A DNA stretch of 64,000 nt from JAXLXE01 sp046328115. Lineage in GTDB: Bacteria; Chloroflexota; UBA6077; JACCZL01. The translations under genes and the position numbers were made by a program. The DNA lies in assembly GCA_046328115.1 (NCBI GenBank), contig JAXLXE010000003.1, positions 434,001-498,000 on the forward strand. The letters run 5' to 3'. Under the pieces are notes generated by a model. The model was not told where the DNA came from. It saw only the letters and a program-made list of their open reading frames with translations, and made no database searches. This document shows positions 45,336-53,812 of this stretch, one piece after another (position 1 is the first letter of the stretch; the number at the start of each line of letters is the position of its first letter).

Positions 45336-46634
45336 ATGCCTACTCACACCCAGAGCCCCTTCTTCCGCCGCCCCGGGCTCGCCTGGCGCGACCACACCCT
45401 GGACGTCCCGCTGGAACACGAAATTCCCGGCGGAGAGCAGATCTCGATCTATGCACGCGAGATCGTCAAACCCGGCAAGGAGGACGCAAGGCTCCCCTTC
45501 CTCCTGTTTCTCCAGGGCGGCCCCGGGGGCAAAGCGGATCGTCCGCAGGCCACCAACGCCTGGATGGACCGCGCACTGGACGAGTTCCGGGTCCTGCTGC
45601 TGGATCAACGGGGCACCGGTCGCAGCACACCCGCCAACCGCCAGACGCTGGCCAGCCTTTCCTCCCCAGCCAAACAGGCCGACTATCTGAAGCACTTCCG
45701 CGCGGACTCGATCGTCCGCGACGCTGAGCTCTTGCGCGCGCAGCTCCAGGGTGAGACGCCGTGGAGCATCCTGGGCCAGAGCTTCGGCGGGTTCTGCGCC
45801 GTGACCTACCTCTCGATCGCCCCGAGCGGGCTGAAAGAGGTCTTCATCACCGGCGGTCTGCCACCGCTGGCGGCGAGCGCTGACGACGTCTACCGTGCCA
45901 CGTACCCCCGCGTGATCGGCAAGAACGAGCTCCTATTTGCGCGCTACCCGGCGGACCGCGACCTGGCACGTCGCGTGGCAGACCACCTCCGCGAGCACGA
46001 CGTGCGGCTGCCCTCTGGCGAGCGCCTCACGCCCCGCCGTTTCCAGACGCTGGGCATCACGCTGGGCAGCAACGGCCGGTTCGAGACCATCCACTACCTC
46101 CTGGAAGAGGCCTTCGTCGGCGGGCCGCGCGGGCCGGAGCTCTCAGACACCTTTCTGCGCGGCGTGGACGGCATCGTCTCCTACGCTTCGGCTCCGCTCT
46201 ACGCTCTGGTCCACGAAGCCATCTACTGCCAGGGCACTGCATCCCGCTGGGCCGCGGATCGCGTGCGTGCCGAGTTCCCAGCCTTCGACCTGGACGCCGA
46301 CCAGCCGATCACCTTCACGGGCGAGATGATCTACCCCTGGTTCTTCGACGAAGACCCCGCGCTGACGCCGCTGCGTGAGGCGGCAAATGTCCTGGCAGAC
46401 TTTACGGACTGGCCGCGCCTCTACGATCCGGCGAGGCTCGCGTCCAACGACGTGCCAGTCGCGGCCCTGGCCTACCACGACGACATGTACGTGGACTGCC
46501 ACTACTCGCTGGAGACGGCCCGGGCGATCCGCGGCGCGCGTGTGTGGGTGACGAACCAGTACGAACACGACGGCCTCCGCGCCGGCCGCGACGTGCTAGA
46601 CCGCCTGATCAAGATGGCCCGCGGCGAGGCGTAA
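45336..46634 (+). CDS. Alpha/beta hydrolase, proline iminopeptidase-like (peptidase S33)
   Basis: 432 residues. The oxyanion segment QGGPGGKADRP (60-70) and LLLDQRGTGRST (87-98) are S33 marks, the nucleophile is Ser149 in GQSFGG, and a C-terminal His lies in NQYEHDGLR. The N-terminal HGGPG is changed to QGGPG. By family it removes N-terminal residues, often proline, from short peptides. It directly follows the peptide importer and precedes the UGSC pair, so it likely acts on imported peptides in the cytoplasm. Confidence 0.87.
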   Translation: MPTHTQSPFFRRPGLAWRDHTLDVPLEHEIPGGEQISIYAREIVKPGKEDARLPFLLFLQGGPGGKADRPQATNAWMDRALDEFRVLLLDQRGTGRSTPANRQTLASLSSPAKQADYLKHFRADSIVRDAELLRAQLQGETPWSILGQSFGGFCAVTYLSIAPSGLKEVFITGGLPPLAASADDVYRATYPRVIGKNELLFARYPADRDLARRVADHLREHDVRLPSGERLTPRRFQTLGITLGSNGRFETIHYLLEEAFVGGPRGPELSDTFLRGVDGIVSYASAPLYALVHEAIYCQGTASRWAADRVRAEFPAFDLDADQPITFTGEMIYPWFFDEDPALTPLREAANVLADFTDWPRLYDPARLASNDVPVAALAYHDDMYVDCHYSLETARAIRGARVWVTNQYEHDGLRAGRDVLDRLIKMARGEA

Positions 46635-46644
46635 GCCGAGATCG

Positions 46645-47700
46645 ATGGCTGCACGGCTCCGCTTCGACTCGATCGACGACGCCCTCGAGGAGCTGATCGA
46701 GCGCTTCTCCGACGGGCTGCCGGTCATCCCGCCCACCGAGGCTCGCGTAGCCGCGTTGCTCGATCGAAGCACGCGCGACCCAGATGAGCGCCTGGGCGAA
46801 GTACCACCCCGTGGCGCAACGGCAACCGTCCGGGACGTGGCAGTGAACGCCGTCCTCGCGGGTTGCCCGCCGCGTGCCTTCCCCATTGCCCTGGCAGCCG
46901 TGGAGGCCATGCTGGATCAGGCCTTCAACCTGAACGGGCTCCAGGCCACCACCCACATGGCCTCCCCCATGGTCGTCGTGAGCGGCCCCCTTGCGGAGTG
47001 GGCGGGCATGAACGCGGGCGTCAACGCCCTGGGCCAGGGCAACCGCGCCAACCTCACCATCGGCCGTACCCTGCGGCTGGTCATGACGAACATAGGCGGC
47101 GGATACCCGGGAGCGGCCGATTTGAGCGTGCAGGGGGCGCCCTCCAAGCTCTCCTTCTGCTTCGCGGAGCGAGCGGACATCTGCTCGTGGCCAAGCCTGG
47201 CCGAGCGCCAGGGTGCCCCGCACGGCGCGACCACCGTGACGCTGCTGGCGGCCGAGGGACCCCACGTGGTCTCCGACCACCGCAGCGCCACGCCGGAGCG
47301 CCTGCTCACCAACGTGGCACGGACCATGCGTGACCCCAACACGCTGAACGGCTGCATGCCCAGCTTCCAGGCCTTCGTGGCCACGCCGCAGCACGCCCGG
47401 CTCCTGGACGCCGCCGGCTGGGATGTGCCCCGCGTCCAGGCCTTCCTTTTCGAGCACGCCCGCAACTCGCTGGATCTCCTGCGGACCACCGGCGAGTTCG
47501 ACGAGCGGCGCACGCTCGAGGCCGCGGCCCGCTACGGGCCGGTCGATGATCCCCAGACGATGATGCCGGTCATTGCCGCGCCAGAGAATCTCATCGTGGT
47601 GGTGGCGGGCGGTGACAACGGTGGCTACTCCGCCGTAGTCCCGTCCTGGACCTGGGCCAGCGCCTCGGTACACCGCGTAATTGAGGGGGTAAGACTGTGA
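46645..47700 (+). CDS. UGSC-partner protein with an N-terminal DGLPVIPPT motif, function unknown
   Basis: 351 residues, no signal peptide. The conserved-looking N-terminal segment FSDGLPVIPPTEARV (residues 21-35) and a middle part with several Cys and Asn-rich turns (GLQATTHMA; GQGNRANLTIGR; NTLNGCMPSFQAF) resemble proteins I associate with UGSC-domain proteins in other bacteria, sometimes apparently as one polypeptide. Its stop overlaps the GTG of the UGSC gene by four bases (GTGA), strong evidence that both proteins work together. No catalytic motif of a known enzyme class was recognised. Confidence 0.72.
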   Translation: MAARLRFDSIDDALEELIERFSDGLPVIPPTEARVAALLDRSTRDPDERLGEVPPRGATATVRDVAVNAVLAGCPPRAFPIALAAVEAMLDQAFNLNGLQATTHMASPMVVVSGPLAEWAGMNAGVNALGQGNRANLTIGRTLRLVMTNIGGGYPGAADLSVQGAPSKLSFCFAERADICSWPSLAERQGAPHGATTVTLLAAEGPHVVSDHRSATPERLLTNVARTMRDPNTLNGCMPSFQAFVATPQHARLLDAAGWDVPRVQAFLFEHARNSLDLLRTTGEFDERRTLEAAARYGPVDDPQTMMPVIAAPENLIVVVAGGDNGGYSAVVPSWTWASASVHRVIEGVRL

Positions 47701-48239
47701 GCTACGTCGTCTATGACCCTCGTGGGACGGTGCTGACAGCGTCGCGGATCGCGCTTGCCCCCCGACTTGCCGCGATCGGCGGCGCCACGATTGGCCTGCT
47801 CAACAACGAGAAGGAGCAGGCGGACGTCATCCTGAACCGCGTGGCGGAGCACCTCGAAGCCCGGGGTGCACGAGTGCTCCACGAGAGCAAGTGGTCCCAG
47901 TCCGTGGTCGCGCCACCCGAGACCATCGACCGGCTGGCGCGTTGTGACCTGGTCATCACCGCCTTAGGCGGGTGAGGGAGCTGTGTGTCCTGCAGTCTGC
48001 GGGACGTAGCGGCGCTAGAGGCCCGCGGGGTACCCACGGTCGCCTATGTAAATGACGTGTTCAAGCCGATCGCACGGGCCACGGCCAACCTCACCGGACT
48101 GAATCCGGCGTACCTGGACCGAGGCGTGATCTATCTCAAGCACCCCACGTCCACGCTGACGGCCGAGCAGATGACGGCGGCCGTGGATGCGCAGATTGAC
48201 GCGCTACTGACTGCGCTCACGGCAGACCAGTTGCGCTAG
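47697..48239 (+). CDS. UGSC-family selenoprotein; in-frame UGA at 47973-47975 read as selenocysteine
   Basis: Read through UGA the frame gives 180 residues: a first part with VYDPRGTV and an IGLLNNEKEQADVIL strand-loop, then ITALGG-Sec-GSCVSCSLRDVAALE, where Sec is residue 93, then RGVPTVAYVNDVF and a C-terminal helix. This is the layout of the UGSC family, named after its Sec-Gly-Ser-Cys motif; other members have Cys at that place. Conserved sequence continues in the same frame on both sides of the UGA, so this is not a normal stop. A hairpin fitting the bacterial SECIS model starts 8 bases downstream of the UGA. It is coupled to the upstream partner gene. The reaction is unknown; a redox or metal/thiol role is inference. 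Confidence 0.88.
47984..48008 (+). promoter_or_regulatory. Putative bacterial SECIS element
   Basis: Directly after the UGA, GUCCUGC (47987-47993) pairs with GCGGGAC (47999-48005), one pair being U-G, leaving the 5-base loop AGUCU (47994-47998) with G in second place. Three weaker pairs (U-A, G-U, U-G) extend the base to 47984-48008. The loop begins 18 bases after the UGA. A small loop with an early G at this distance is what bacterial SECIS elements need to recruit SelB. The structure was paired by eye, not folded by software. Confidence 0.7.
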
Positions 48240-48261
48240 GAGGGCCGCGGCGCGGCCCTCC
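48239..48261. terminator. Hairpin between convergent UGSC and Ldh-family genes
   Basis: GGAGGGCCGC (48239-48248) pairs perfectly with GCGGCCCTCC (48252-48261) around a 3-base loop. It begins at the last base of the UGSC stop codon and lies 11 bases from the end of the opposite gene, so it can serve both. No T tract. Confidence 0.7.
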
Positions 48262-48271
48262 CGCGCGTGAC

Positions 48272-49366
48272 TTACCAGGGCGTCGCGACGCCGGTGTGCT
48301 CCGCCACCCAGGTAAGGTCCTCCACCACGAACTCCTCGAGCGGGATGCCCTCAGCCCGGTGCCGCTTCGCGTTGGTGTTCTCGATGTCGCCGGGCGAGTA
48401 GACCTGGCTGACGCCGGCCCGCGGCTGCTGCGCCCGAATCCGACCCTGGAGCGCCCGAACTCGCTCCGTGAACTTGGCCGGGTCCACGAACTGCTTGATG
48501 TCGTAGGCCATGAACCAGTGGCTGCAGGTGCCCATGACGTTCTTGCCATCCCCGTCGAAGCGCTCGTCATCGAACTCGCCGCCGCCCAGGAAACACGGGA
48601 TCATGGCCAACACCAGCGCCATGCCGGAGCCCTTGTACTCGGAGATGGGCATGAAGGTACCGCCCTTGGCCCGGGCCGAGGCGTCAGTTGTTGGCTCGCC
48701 CTTCTCATCCAGCGCCCAGCCCAGCGGGATCGGCTCGCCACGCCGACGGAAGATGTCCAGCCGGTTCCCCGCCACCACGCTCAGGGCAAAGTCCAGGAAC
48801 ACCGGATCCGTCTCGCCCGGCGGGAACGGGTCGCCCGGCTTCGCCACCTGGGTGGGGATGGCCCAGCCGGGAGGGTTGTTACCCACGATGGCCTTGCGGC
48901 CGCCCCACGGCGCGATCGATGCGTACGCCGAGGTGATGGCAAAGCCGATCATGTTCTCCGGCAGCGCCATCCGCGCCCAGTAGCCTGAGGCGCCATAGTG
49001 GTTGCTGCCCCGCACGAACGCGGTGCCGATGCCAGACTGCTTGGCCACCTCGATGGCCTTCTCCATGCCAACCTGACCCGCCACGAACCCGTGGGCGTTG
49101 TTGGCCTCCAGCACCACCGCGGCGGGCGTCCGCACTACCTCCTTGATCTCAGCCTTGGGATTCAGCCGTCCGTCCAGAAGCTGCGTCACGTAGTTGCGCA
49201 GGTTCTTGAGGCCGTGGGTCACGGTGCCGTGAAGATCCGCGTCCACCTGGGCGATGGCGGCCTTGCGGGCGGCCTCCGCCGGGATCCCCGTGCCCGCCAG
49301 AGCGGCCGCGGAGAAATCCACGATGTCCTGCCAGCCCACTGTCAACGCCGCGCGTACTGTCTCCAT
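48272..49366 (-). CDS. Malate/L-lactate dehydrogenase-like oxidoreductase (Ldh_2 family)
   Basis: 364 residues from ATG 49366, which has GGAGG 9 bases upstream. Family marks: DADLHGTVTHGLKN near 42-55, RGSNHYGASGYWARMA with the catalytic-type His123, FAITSAYASIAPWGG and a C-terminal PGDIE segment. These NAD(P) enzymes reduce or oxidise 2-keto/2-hydroxy acids, ureidoglycolate or cyclic imines. With the hydantoinase and amino-acid enzymes nearby a ureidoglycolate or delta-1-piperideine/pyrroline reductase role is possible but unproven. Confidence 0.88.
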   Translation of the reverse strand: METVRAALTVGWQDIVDFSAAALAGTGIPAEAARKAAIAQVDADLHGTVTHGLKNLRNYVTQLLDGRLNPKAEIKEVVRTPAAVVLEANNAHGFVAGQVGMEKAIEVAKQSGIGTAFVRGSNHYGASGYWARMALPENMIGFAITSAYASIAPWGGRKAIVGNNPPGWAIPTQVAKPGDPFPPGETDPVFLDFALSVVAGNRLDIFRRRGEPIPLGWALDEKGEPTTDASARAKGGTFMPISEYKGSGMALVLAMIPCFLGGGEFDDERFDGDGKNVMGTCSHWFMAYDIKQFVDPAKFTERVRALQGRIRAQQPRAGVSQVYSPGDIENTNAKRHRAEGIPLEEFVVEDLTWVAEHTGVATPW

Positions 49367-49480
49367 TGGCTCGCGCCTCCTGCTTGCCGGGTGTCTTGGC
49401 CGTTGCCTCCGGGATGGGGCAACGTTGCCGTCGCTCACGATAGGCCGGCAACCAACCGCCGGTCAATGCGGCGACCGCGT

Positions 49481-50041
49481 CTACGGAAAGAGGTCCGTCA
49501 CCTCAAACAGATCTTCCGGAAACGCGAGCGGCGCCACCCGCTCCTGCAGGCCCAGCACGGTGACGGACGCGTAGCCATCAGGACCAGGATCCCGGTGGAC
49601 AACGAGACGCTCCCCCACAACGTCCATCACCCAGAGCTCCAGGACCCCGCCGCGCGCGTAGAGCTGGGCCTTTTGCCCGAGATCATACGGGAGTGAGCTC
49701 TGCGCCACCTCGACAATGAGGTGTACGTCCGCCGAGCTGGGATGCCTGGCGCGATAGTAATCTTCGCGCGACCGGAGCAGTGCGATGTCCGGATGGACCT
49801 GGTTTCTGCGATCGAGGCGTACCTCCGCCTGGACGGCCAGCAGGGCGCGGCCCTCGAACCGCTCACCGAACAACCGCGTGAGCTTGATGACACCGCCGTT
49901 GTGCGGCGGACCGATCGGGCTCATCTGGATGATCTCCCCCTCGATGAGCTCGACGCGCTCATCCTCGTCCAGGATGCCGGCCTCCGCCATCCGGTAGTAC
50001 TCGTCAACGGTGAACAGCCGCGGCCCGGCTTCGATCACCAC
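49481..50041 (-). CDS. Uma2 family (DUF820) putative endonuclease
   Basis: 186 residues, usual length. The opening FTVDEYYRMAEAGILDEDERVELIEGEII and the core VHPDIALLR ... HLIVEVAQSS match the PD-(D/E)xK fold of Uma2 proteins, and GGVLELWVMDV completes it. Such genes are abundant in Chloroflexota and cyanobacteria, often mobile. The biological role is not established. It stands alone between metabolic genes. Confidence 0.88.
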   Translation of the reverse strand: MVIEAGPRLFTVDEYYRMAEAGILDEDERVELIEGEIIQMSPIGPPHNGGVIKLTRLFGERFEGRALLAVQAEVRLDRRNQVHPDIALLRSREDYYRARHPSSADVHLIVEVAQSSLPYDLGQKAQLYARGGVLELWVMDVVGERLVVHRDPGPDGYASVTVLGLQERVAPLAFPEDLFEVTDLFP

Positions 50042-50097
50042 GCGTCACCTCCACACCGCCATGATCACTCTCGTCGAGTGTACCAGCGGCGCAGGAG

Positions 50098-51153
50098 CTA
50101 TCCGCCGAGCGCCTCCATGATCTCGTCCTTGAACGCGAACAACGCCGGCGTCCCGCCCGTGTGGATGAACACCACCGTCTCGTCCGCGCCCAGCAGACCT
50201 CGGCGCGCGTGGTCGATCAGACCGGCCATCGCCTTGCCCGTGTACACCGGGTCCAGGATGAGGCCCTCGGTTCGGGCCGCCAGCGTGATCGCCTCGATGG
50301 CGGCGGCGGAAGTCTTCCCGTACCCGTCGCCCACGTAATCGTCATAGCTTTCAACGTCAGACGGCTGCAGATCCACGTCCCAGCCCAGCGCTCGCGCGGC
50401 GTCCCGCGCGCCCGCGATCGCGCCTGGCACCCGATCCTCGCCGCGCCGTTGGGAGATCGCGATGGTCCGAAAGTGCGCGCCCAGGAGCTTGCGCGCCAGG
50501 ATCAGGCCGGCGTGTCCCTTGTTGCCGGAGGTCATGTACAGGTGGCTGGGAGCCACGCCGAGTCGTGCCGTCTGTTCCACGATCTCGAGCGTGCAGAGCA
50601 AGTACGCCAGCGCGGATCCAATAGCGAACGCGCCGGCGTGATTCATCACGTACGGCTTCTTTCCCTTCGCTCGCTGCTCGGCCGCCGTCTCCCGCAGGAT
50701 CTCGTCCAGCTCCGCGTTGGTTGCCACCTCCACCAGCCGCACGTCCGCGCCTAGGATGCGATCGATCAGCAGATTGCCCTGCCAGCCCCAGTCTCTTTCC
50801 GTACGGAGCACCAGGATGGTCTGGACTCCCAGCAGGTTGCAGGCCGCCGTAGTCTGACGGGCAGAGTTTGACTGCGCCTCCAGGCCGGCGATCATCACGT
50901 CCGCGCCCTCGGCAACGAGCTCCGCGAGTCGGAACTCCAGGTTCCGCGTCTTGTTGCCACCAAAGGCCAACCCCGTCAGATCGTCCCGCTTCACGAACAG
51001 CCGGCCGATCCCCAGCTCCTTCGCCAGCCGCGGCATCTCCTGAAGCGGCGTGTCCGTCACGGCAAAGGACAGCCGCGGCACCCGGCTCACGCGGGAACGG
51101 ATCTCCTCGATCGATACCGATCCGGCGGGGGCTGTCTGTACGTGCGTCGTCAT
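50098..51153 (-). CDS. PLP-dependent D-cysteine desulfhydrase / ACC deaminase family enzyme
   Basis: 351 residues. The PLP lysine is Lys68 in GGNKTRNLEF, preceded by RLFVKRDDLTGLAFGGN, the signature of this family. AQSNSARQTTAA places the active-site Ser. The glycine-rich TSGNKGHAGLILA loop would bind the PLP phosphate. Members cleave D-cysteine, 1-aminocyclopropane-1-carboxylate or other D-amino acids to ammonia and a keto acid. Next to a D-aminoacylase and hydantoinase a D-amino-acid role is plausible. It is the second of three minus-strand genes (53699 to 50098). Confidence 0.88.
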   Translation of the reverse strand: MTTHVQTAPAGSVSIEEIRSRVSRVPRLSFAVTDTPLQEMPRLAKELGIGRLFVKRDDLTGLAFGGNKTRNLEFRLAELVAEGADVMIAGLEAQSNSARQTTAACNLLGVQTILVLRTERDWGWQGNLLIDRILGADVRLVEVATNAELDEILRETAAEQRAKGKKPYVMNHAGAFAIGSALAYLLCTLEIVEQTARLGVAPSHLYMTSGNKGHAGLILARKLLGAHFRTIAISQRRGEDRVPGAIAGARDAARALGWDVDLQPSDVESYDDYVGDGYGKTSAAAIEAITLAARTEGLILDPVYTGKAMAGLIDHARRGLLGADETVVFIHTGGTPALFAFKDEIMEALGG

Positions 51154-51196
51154 CTTTGGCGTCCTTTCGAGAGCCCTGCTCAGTAAGTCTCACCCA

Positions 51197-52195
51197 CTAC
51201 TGTGCCGGCGGGTCGGCCAGCCACCCGTCGATACCGTCCAGGATCCGGGCACGCGTCGCCGCGGACGCACCGGAGACACGGGCGCTGGTGCGCGCGATCT
51301 CCGCCAGCTCCACGTCACTGAGTCCCAACGCGGCCCGCGCGAGCTCGTACTCTTCGCCCACCTTGGGCCCGAAAAAGAGCTGGTCATCCGCGTTCAACGT
51401 CACCGGGACCCCGGCCGCCAGGAGCTCCGGAAGCTGGTGCGCCACCACGTCATCCACCACGCCCAGCTTCACGTTGGATGTCAGGCACACGTCGCACGGG
51501 ATCTGCTCGTCCGCCAGCCGCCTCAGGAGATCCGGATCCTCCACCGCCCGCACGCCGTGAGCCAGGCGATGTGGCCGTGCAGTATCCAGCGCCTCGCGCA
51601 CGCTCTCCGGACCCCGTGACTCGCCGGCGTGCGGAACCACGAGCAATCCCGCTTCGCGCGCGATGTCAAAAGCCCGCCCGAAGGACGCAAAAGACCCGAC
51701 ATCCTCATCACCCGCAAGACCCAGCGCCACCACGCCCCGGTCAGCGCGCTCCGCCGCGAATCTGGCCAGCGCCTCGATCTCATCCAGGGGCTGGTGGCGC
51801 AGCATGCCGAGCATGTAGCCCACCTCCACCCCGGTCTCGGCTGACGCGGCGCGAAACGCCAGGTCTTGCAGGTCGAACACCGCTTCGCGGCTCATGCCAA
51901 GCTGTCGGGCAAAGAACCCCACTCCGATCATTGGCTCCGTGTACCGCACACCCTGGCTGGCCTCATCCTCCACGAACTCGCGACACACCCGTGCGAGGTC
52001 ATCCGGTGTCTGGATGACCTCGAACGACAGCACGCTGCGGCCGATGAACTCGCTCAGATTGCTGAACTGCCACGCATCGCTCACGTCCACGCCGTAGCGC
52101 TGCGCAAGCTCGAGGAACGTCTCTCTGCGCGCGCTGGGAATCAGGTGCGCGTGGAGATGTGCCTTTGGCAGCATAAGGGCGGATCGCGGGCTCAT
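51197..52195 (-). CDS. Adenosine deaminase-like amidohydrolase
   Basis: 332 residues. Metal-binding LPKAHLHAHLIPS (His13, His15 by position) replaces the usual HxHLEGS. VVPHAGESRGPESV gives the catalytic His/Glu region, RLAHGVRAV another ligand, and VTLNADDQLFFG the DD pair. These support a zinc deaminase of the ADA/AMPD group. The missing Glu-Gly after HxHL suggests a substrate other than adenosine, such as another purine or aminated ring. It lies between the PLP enzyme and the dihydropyrimidinase. Confidence 0.85.
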   Translation of the reverse strand: MSPRSALMLPKAHLHAHLIPSARRETFLELAQRYGVDVSDAWQFSNLSEFIGRSVLSFEVIQTPDDLARVCREFVEDEASQGVRYTEPMIGVGFFARQLGMSREAVFDLQDLAFRAASAETGVEVGYMLGMLRHQPLDEIEALARFAAERADRGVVALGLAGDEDVGSFASFGRAFDIAREAGLLVVPHAGESRGPESVREALDTARPHRLAHGVRAVEDPDLLRRLADEQIPCDVCLTSNVKLGVVDDVVAHQLPELLAAGVPVTLNADDQLFFGPKVGEEYELARAALGLSDVELAEIARTSARVSGASAATRARILDGIDGWLADPPAQ

Positions 52196-52310
52196 GATTC
52201 GACCGCCAGCGGGCGCTCCGAGTAATTCAAGAAACTCCCTGTCCTCGCTCTCTGGCCTCGGGCGTTGTTACAGGTAGGCCACGGGGGGCCCGCCAAAAAC
52301 CCAGGCGACC

Positions 52311-53699
52311 TCACAGGCGCTGCAAGTGCGGCGCCCGCCTGATGAAACGACCGTGGCCAGCGGCGCCCACCACCCGATCGTCGCGGTAGACCACCGTCCC
52401 GCGAGACACCACCACCTCCGGCGCGCCCGTCACCTCTACCCCCTCGTACGGCGTGTAGTCGATCAGCGAATTGTGGGTTGCCGCGCTCAGCGTCTTCCGC
52501 ACGTTCGGATCGAAGATGACCAGATCGCCATCGCTCCCCACGGCTATCGTGCCCTTGCGCGGGAACAACCCAAACAGCTTCGCCGGCGCAGTGCTCAGCA
52601 CCTCCACCATCCGGTTCAGCGTGATCCGCCCGCTCCGCACGCCGCCGTTGTGCACCATCATCAACCGATGCTCGATCCCCGGACCGCCGTTCGGGATCTT
52701 GCTGAAGTCGTCCCGCCCGATCTCCTTCTGGCCCTTGAAGCAGAACGGGCAGTGGTCTGTGGAGATCACCGAAAGATCGTGATAGGAAAGCCCGCGCCAC
52801 AGCGCGTCCTGGTGGTGCTTCGGGCGAGCCGGCGGAGTAAACACGTACTTGGCCGCCTCAAATCCCGGCAGGTCGTAGACCGAATCATCCAGGAACAGGT
52901 ACTGCGGGCAGGTCTCAGCGTAGACGGGCCGGCCCCGCCGGTGCGCGTTGGCCACGTGCTCCAACGCCTCTTCGCATGAGAGGTGCACGAAGTAGATGGG
53001 CGCGCCCGCCATCTCCGCCAGCATCGTGGCCCGGTGCGTTGCCTCCGCCTCCGCCAGCGTCGGGCGTGTACTGGCGTGGTACTTCGGGCCCGTCTTGCCC
53101 GCCGCGAGCGCCCGCGCCACCAGCACGTCGATGGCGCTGCCATTCTCCGCGTGCATCATCACCAGCCCGCCGCAATCTGCCGCCTCAGACAACGCGCCGA
53201 ACACGGTGGTGTCATCCACCATCAGCCGCGCCGGATACGCCATGTACATCTTGAAGCTGCTGATGCCCTGGTCCACCAGCCACGGAATCCGTCCCGCGTT
53301 TGCGCCAGACAGATCCGTGATGATCATGTGCAGCCCCACGTCTACCACCGGCCGGTTCCGCTCTAGCTGTGCCATCCGCCGATCAATCGCCGCGTCAAAG
53401 CTCTCACCCCGGCGCTGCGTCATGAAGTCGATCACCGTGGTCGTCCCGCCGGCCGCTGCCGCGGCCGTGCCGGTGGTGAACGTGTCGACGGTCGCCGTCT
53501 CACCCGACGGGTTCTCGAGGTGCACGTGGGGGTCCACGCCGCCGGGCAACACGTACCTGCCGCTGGCATCGATCACCGTATCCGCGGCGGTGTCCAGCGA
53601 TCGTCCGATCAGCGCAATCGCCTCGCCGTCCACGAGGATGTCAGCAACGTAGTCATCGGTAGCGGTGATGATGCGACCGTTCTTGACCAGGAGGCGCAT
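52311..53699 (-). CDS. Dihydropyrimidinase / D-hydantoinase family amidohydrolase
   Basis: 462 residues from ATG 53699. Metal ligands: DPHVHLENPSG near 58, carboxylated-type Lys in SSFKMYMAYP, His in MMHAENG, and the Asp in VISTDHCPF. The C-terminal IVGSDGD-like motif appears as IAVGSDGDLVIFDPN. Such enzymes open dihydropyrimidine or hydantoin rings, giving N-carbamoyl products. With the nearby deacylase and PLP enzyme they could form a route for cyclic amides and D-amino acids. Substrate not determined. Confidence 0.9.
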   Translation of the reverse strand: MRLLVKNGRIITATDDYVADILVDGEAIALIGRSLDTAADTVIDASGRYVLPGGVDPHVHLENPSGETATVDTFTTGTAAAAAGGTTTVIDFMTQRRGESFDAAIDRRMAQLERNRPVVDVGLHMIITDLSGANAGRIPWLVDQGISSFKMYMAYPARLMVDDTTVFGALSEAADCGGLVMMHAENGSAIDVLVARALAAGKTGPKYHASTRPTLAEAEATHRATMLAEMAGAPIYFVHLSCEEALEHVANAHRRGRPVYAETCPQYLFLDDSVYDLPGFEAAKYVFTPPARPKHHQDALWRGLSYHDLSVISTDHCPFCFKGQKEIGRDDFSKIPNGGPGIEHRLMMVHNGGVRSGRITLNRMVEVLSTAPAKLFGLFPRKGTIAVGSDGDLVIFDPNVRKTLSAATHNSLIDYTPYEGVEVTGAPEVVVSRGTVVYRDDRVVGAAGHGRFIRRAPHLQRL

Positions 53700-53812
53700 G
53701 AGGATGACTCCCACGAAAGGCTGGCGGCCGAGCACCCAAGGATAGCCCACCAGCGCGGCAGCGGCGCCGCTCGTGCTACCCTCGTGGCCACGATGCAGGA
53801 GGGTGAGTGGAC

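Noticed and set aside
44274..45695. 473-codon minus-strand open frame
   Set aside because: It is antisense to the DppC permease and hydrolase genes, is His/Gly-rich without any domain, and arises from high GC content.
47985..48239. Independent 84-residue gene after the UGA
   Set aside because: It starts with a TGC-adjacent TTG/GTG-type codon, is in the same frame as the upstream part and completes a known family, so it is the second half of the selenoprotein.
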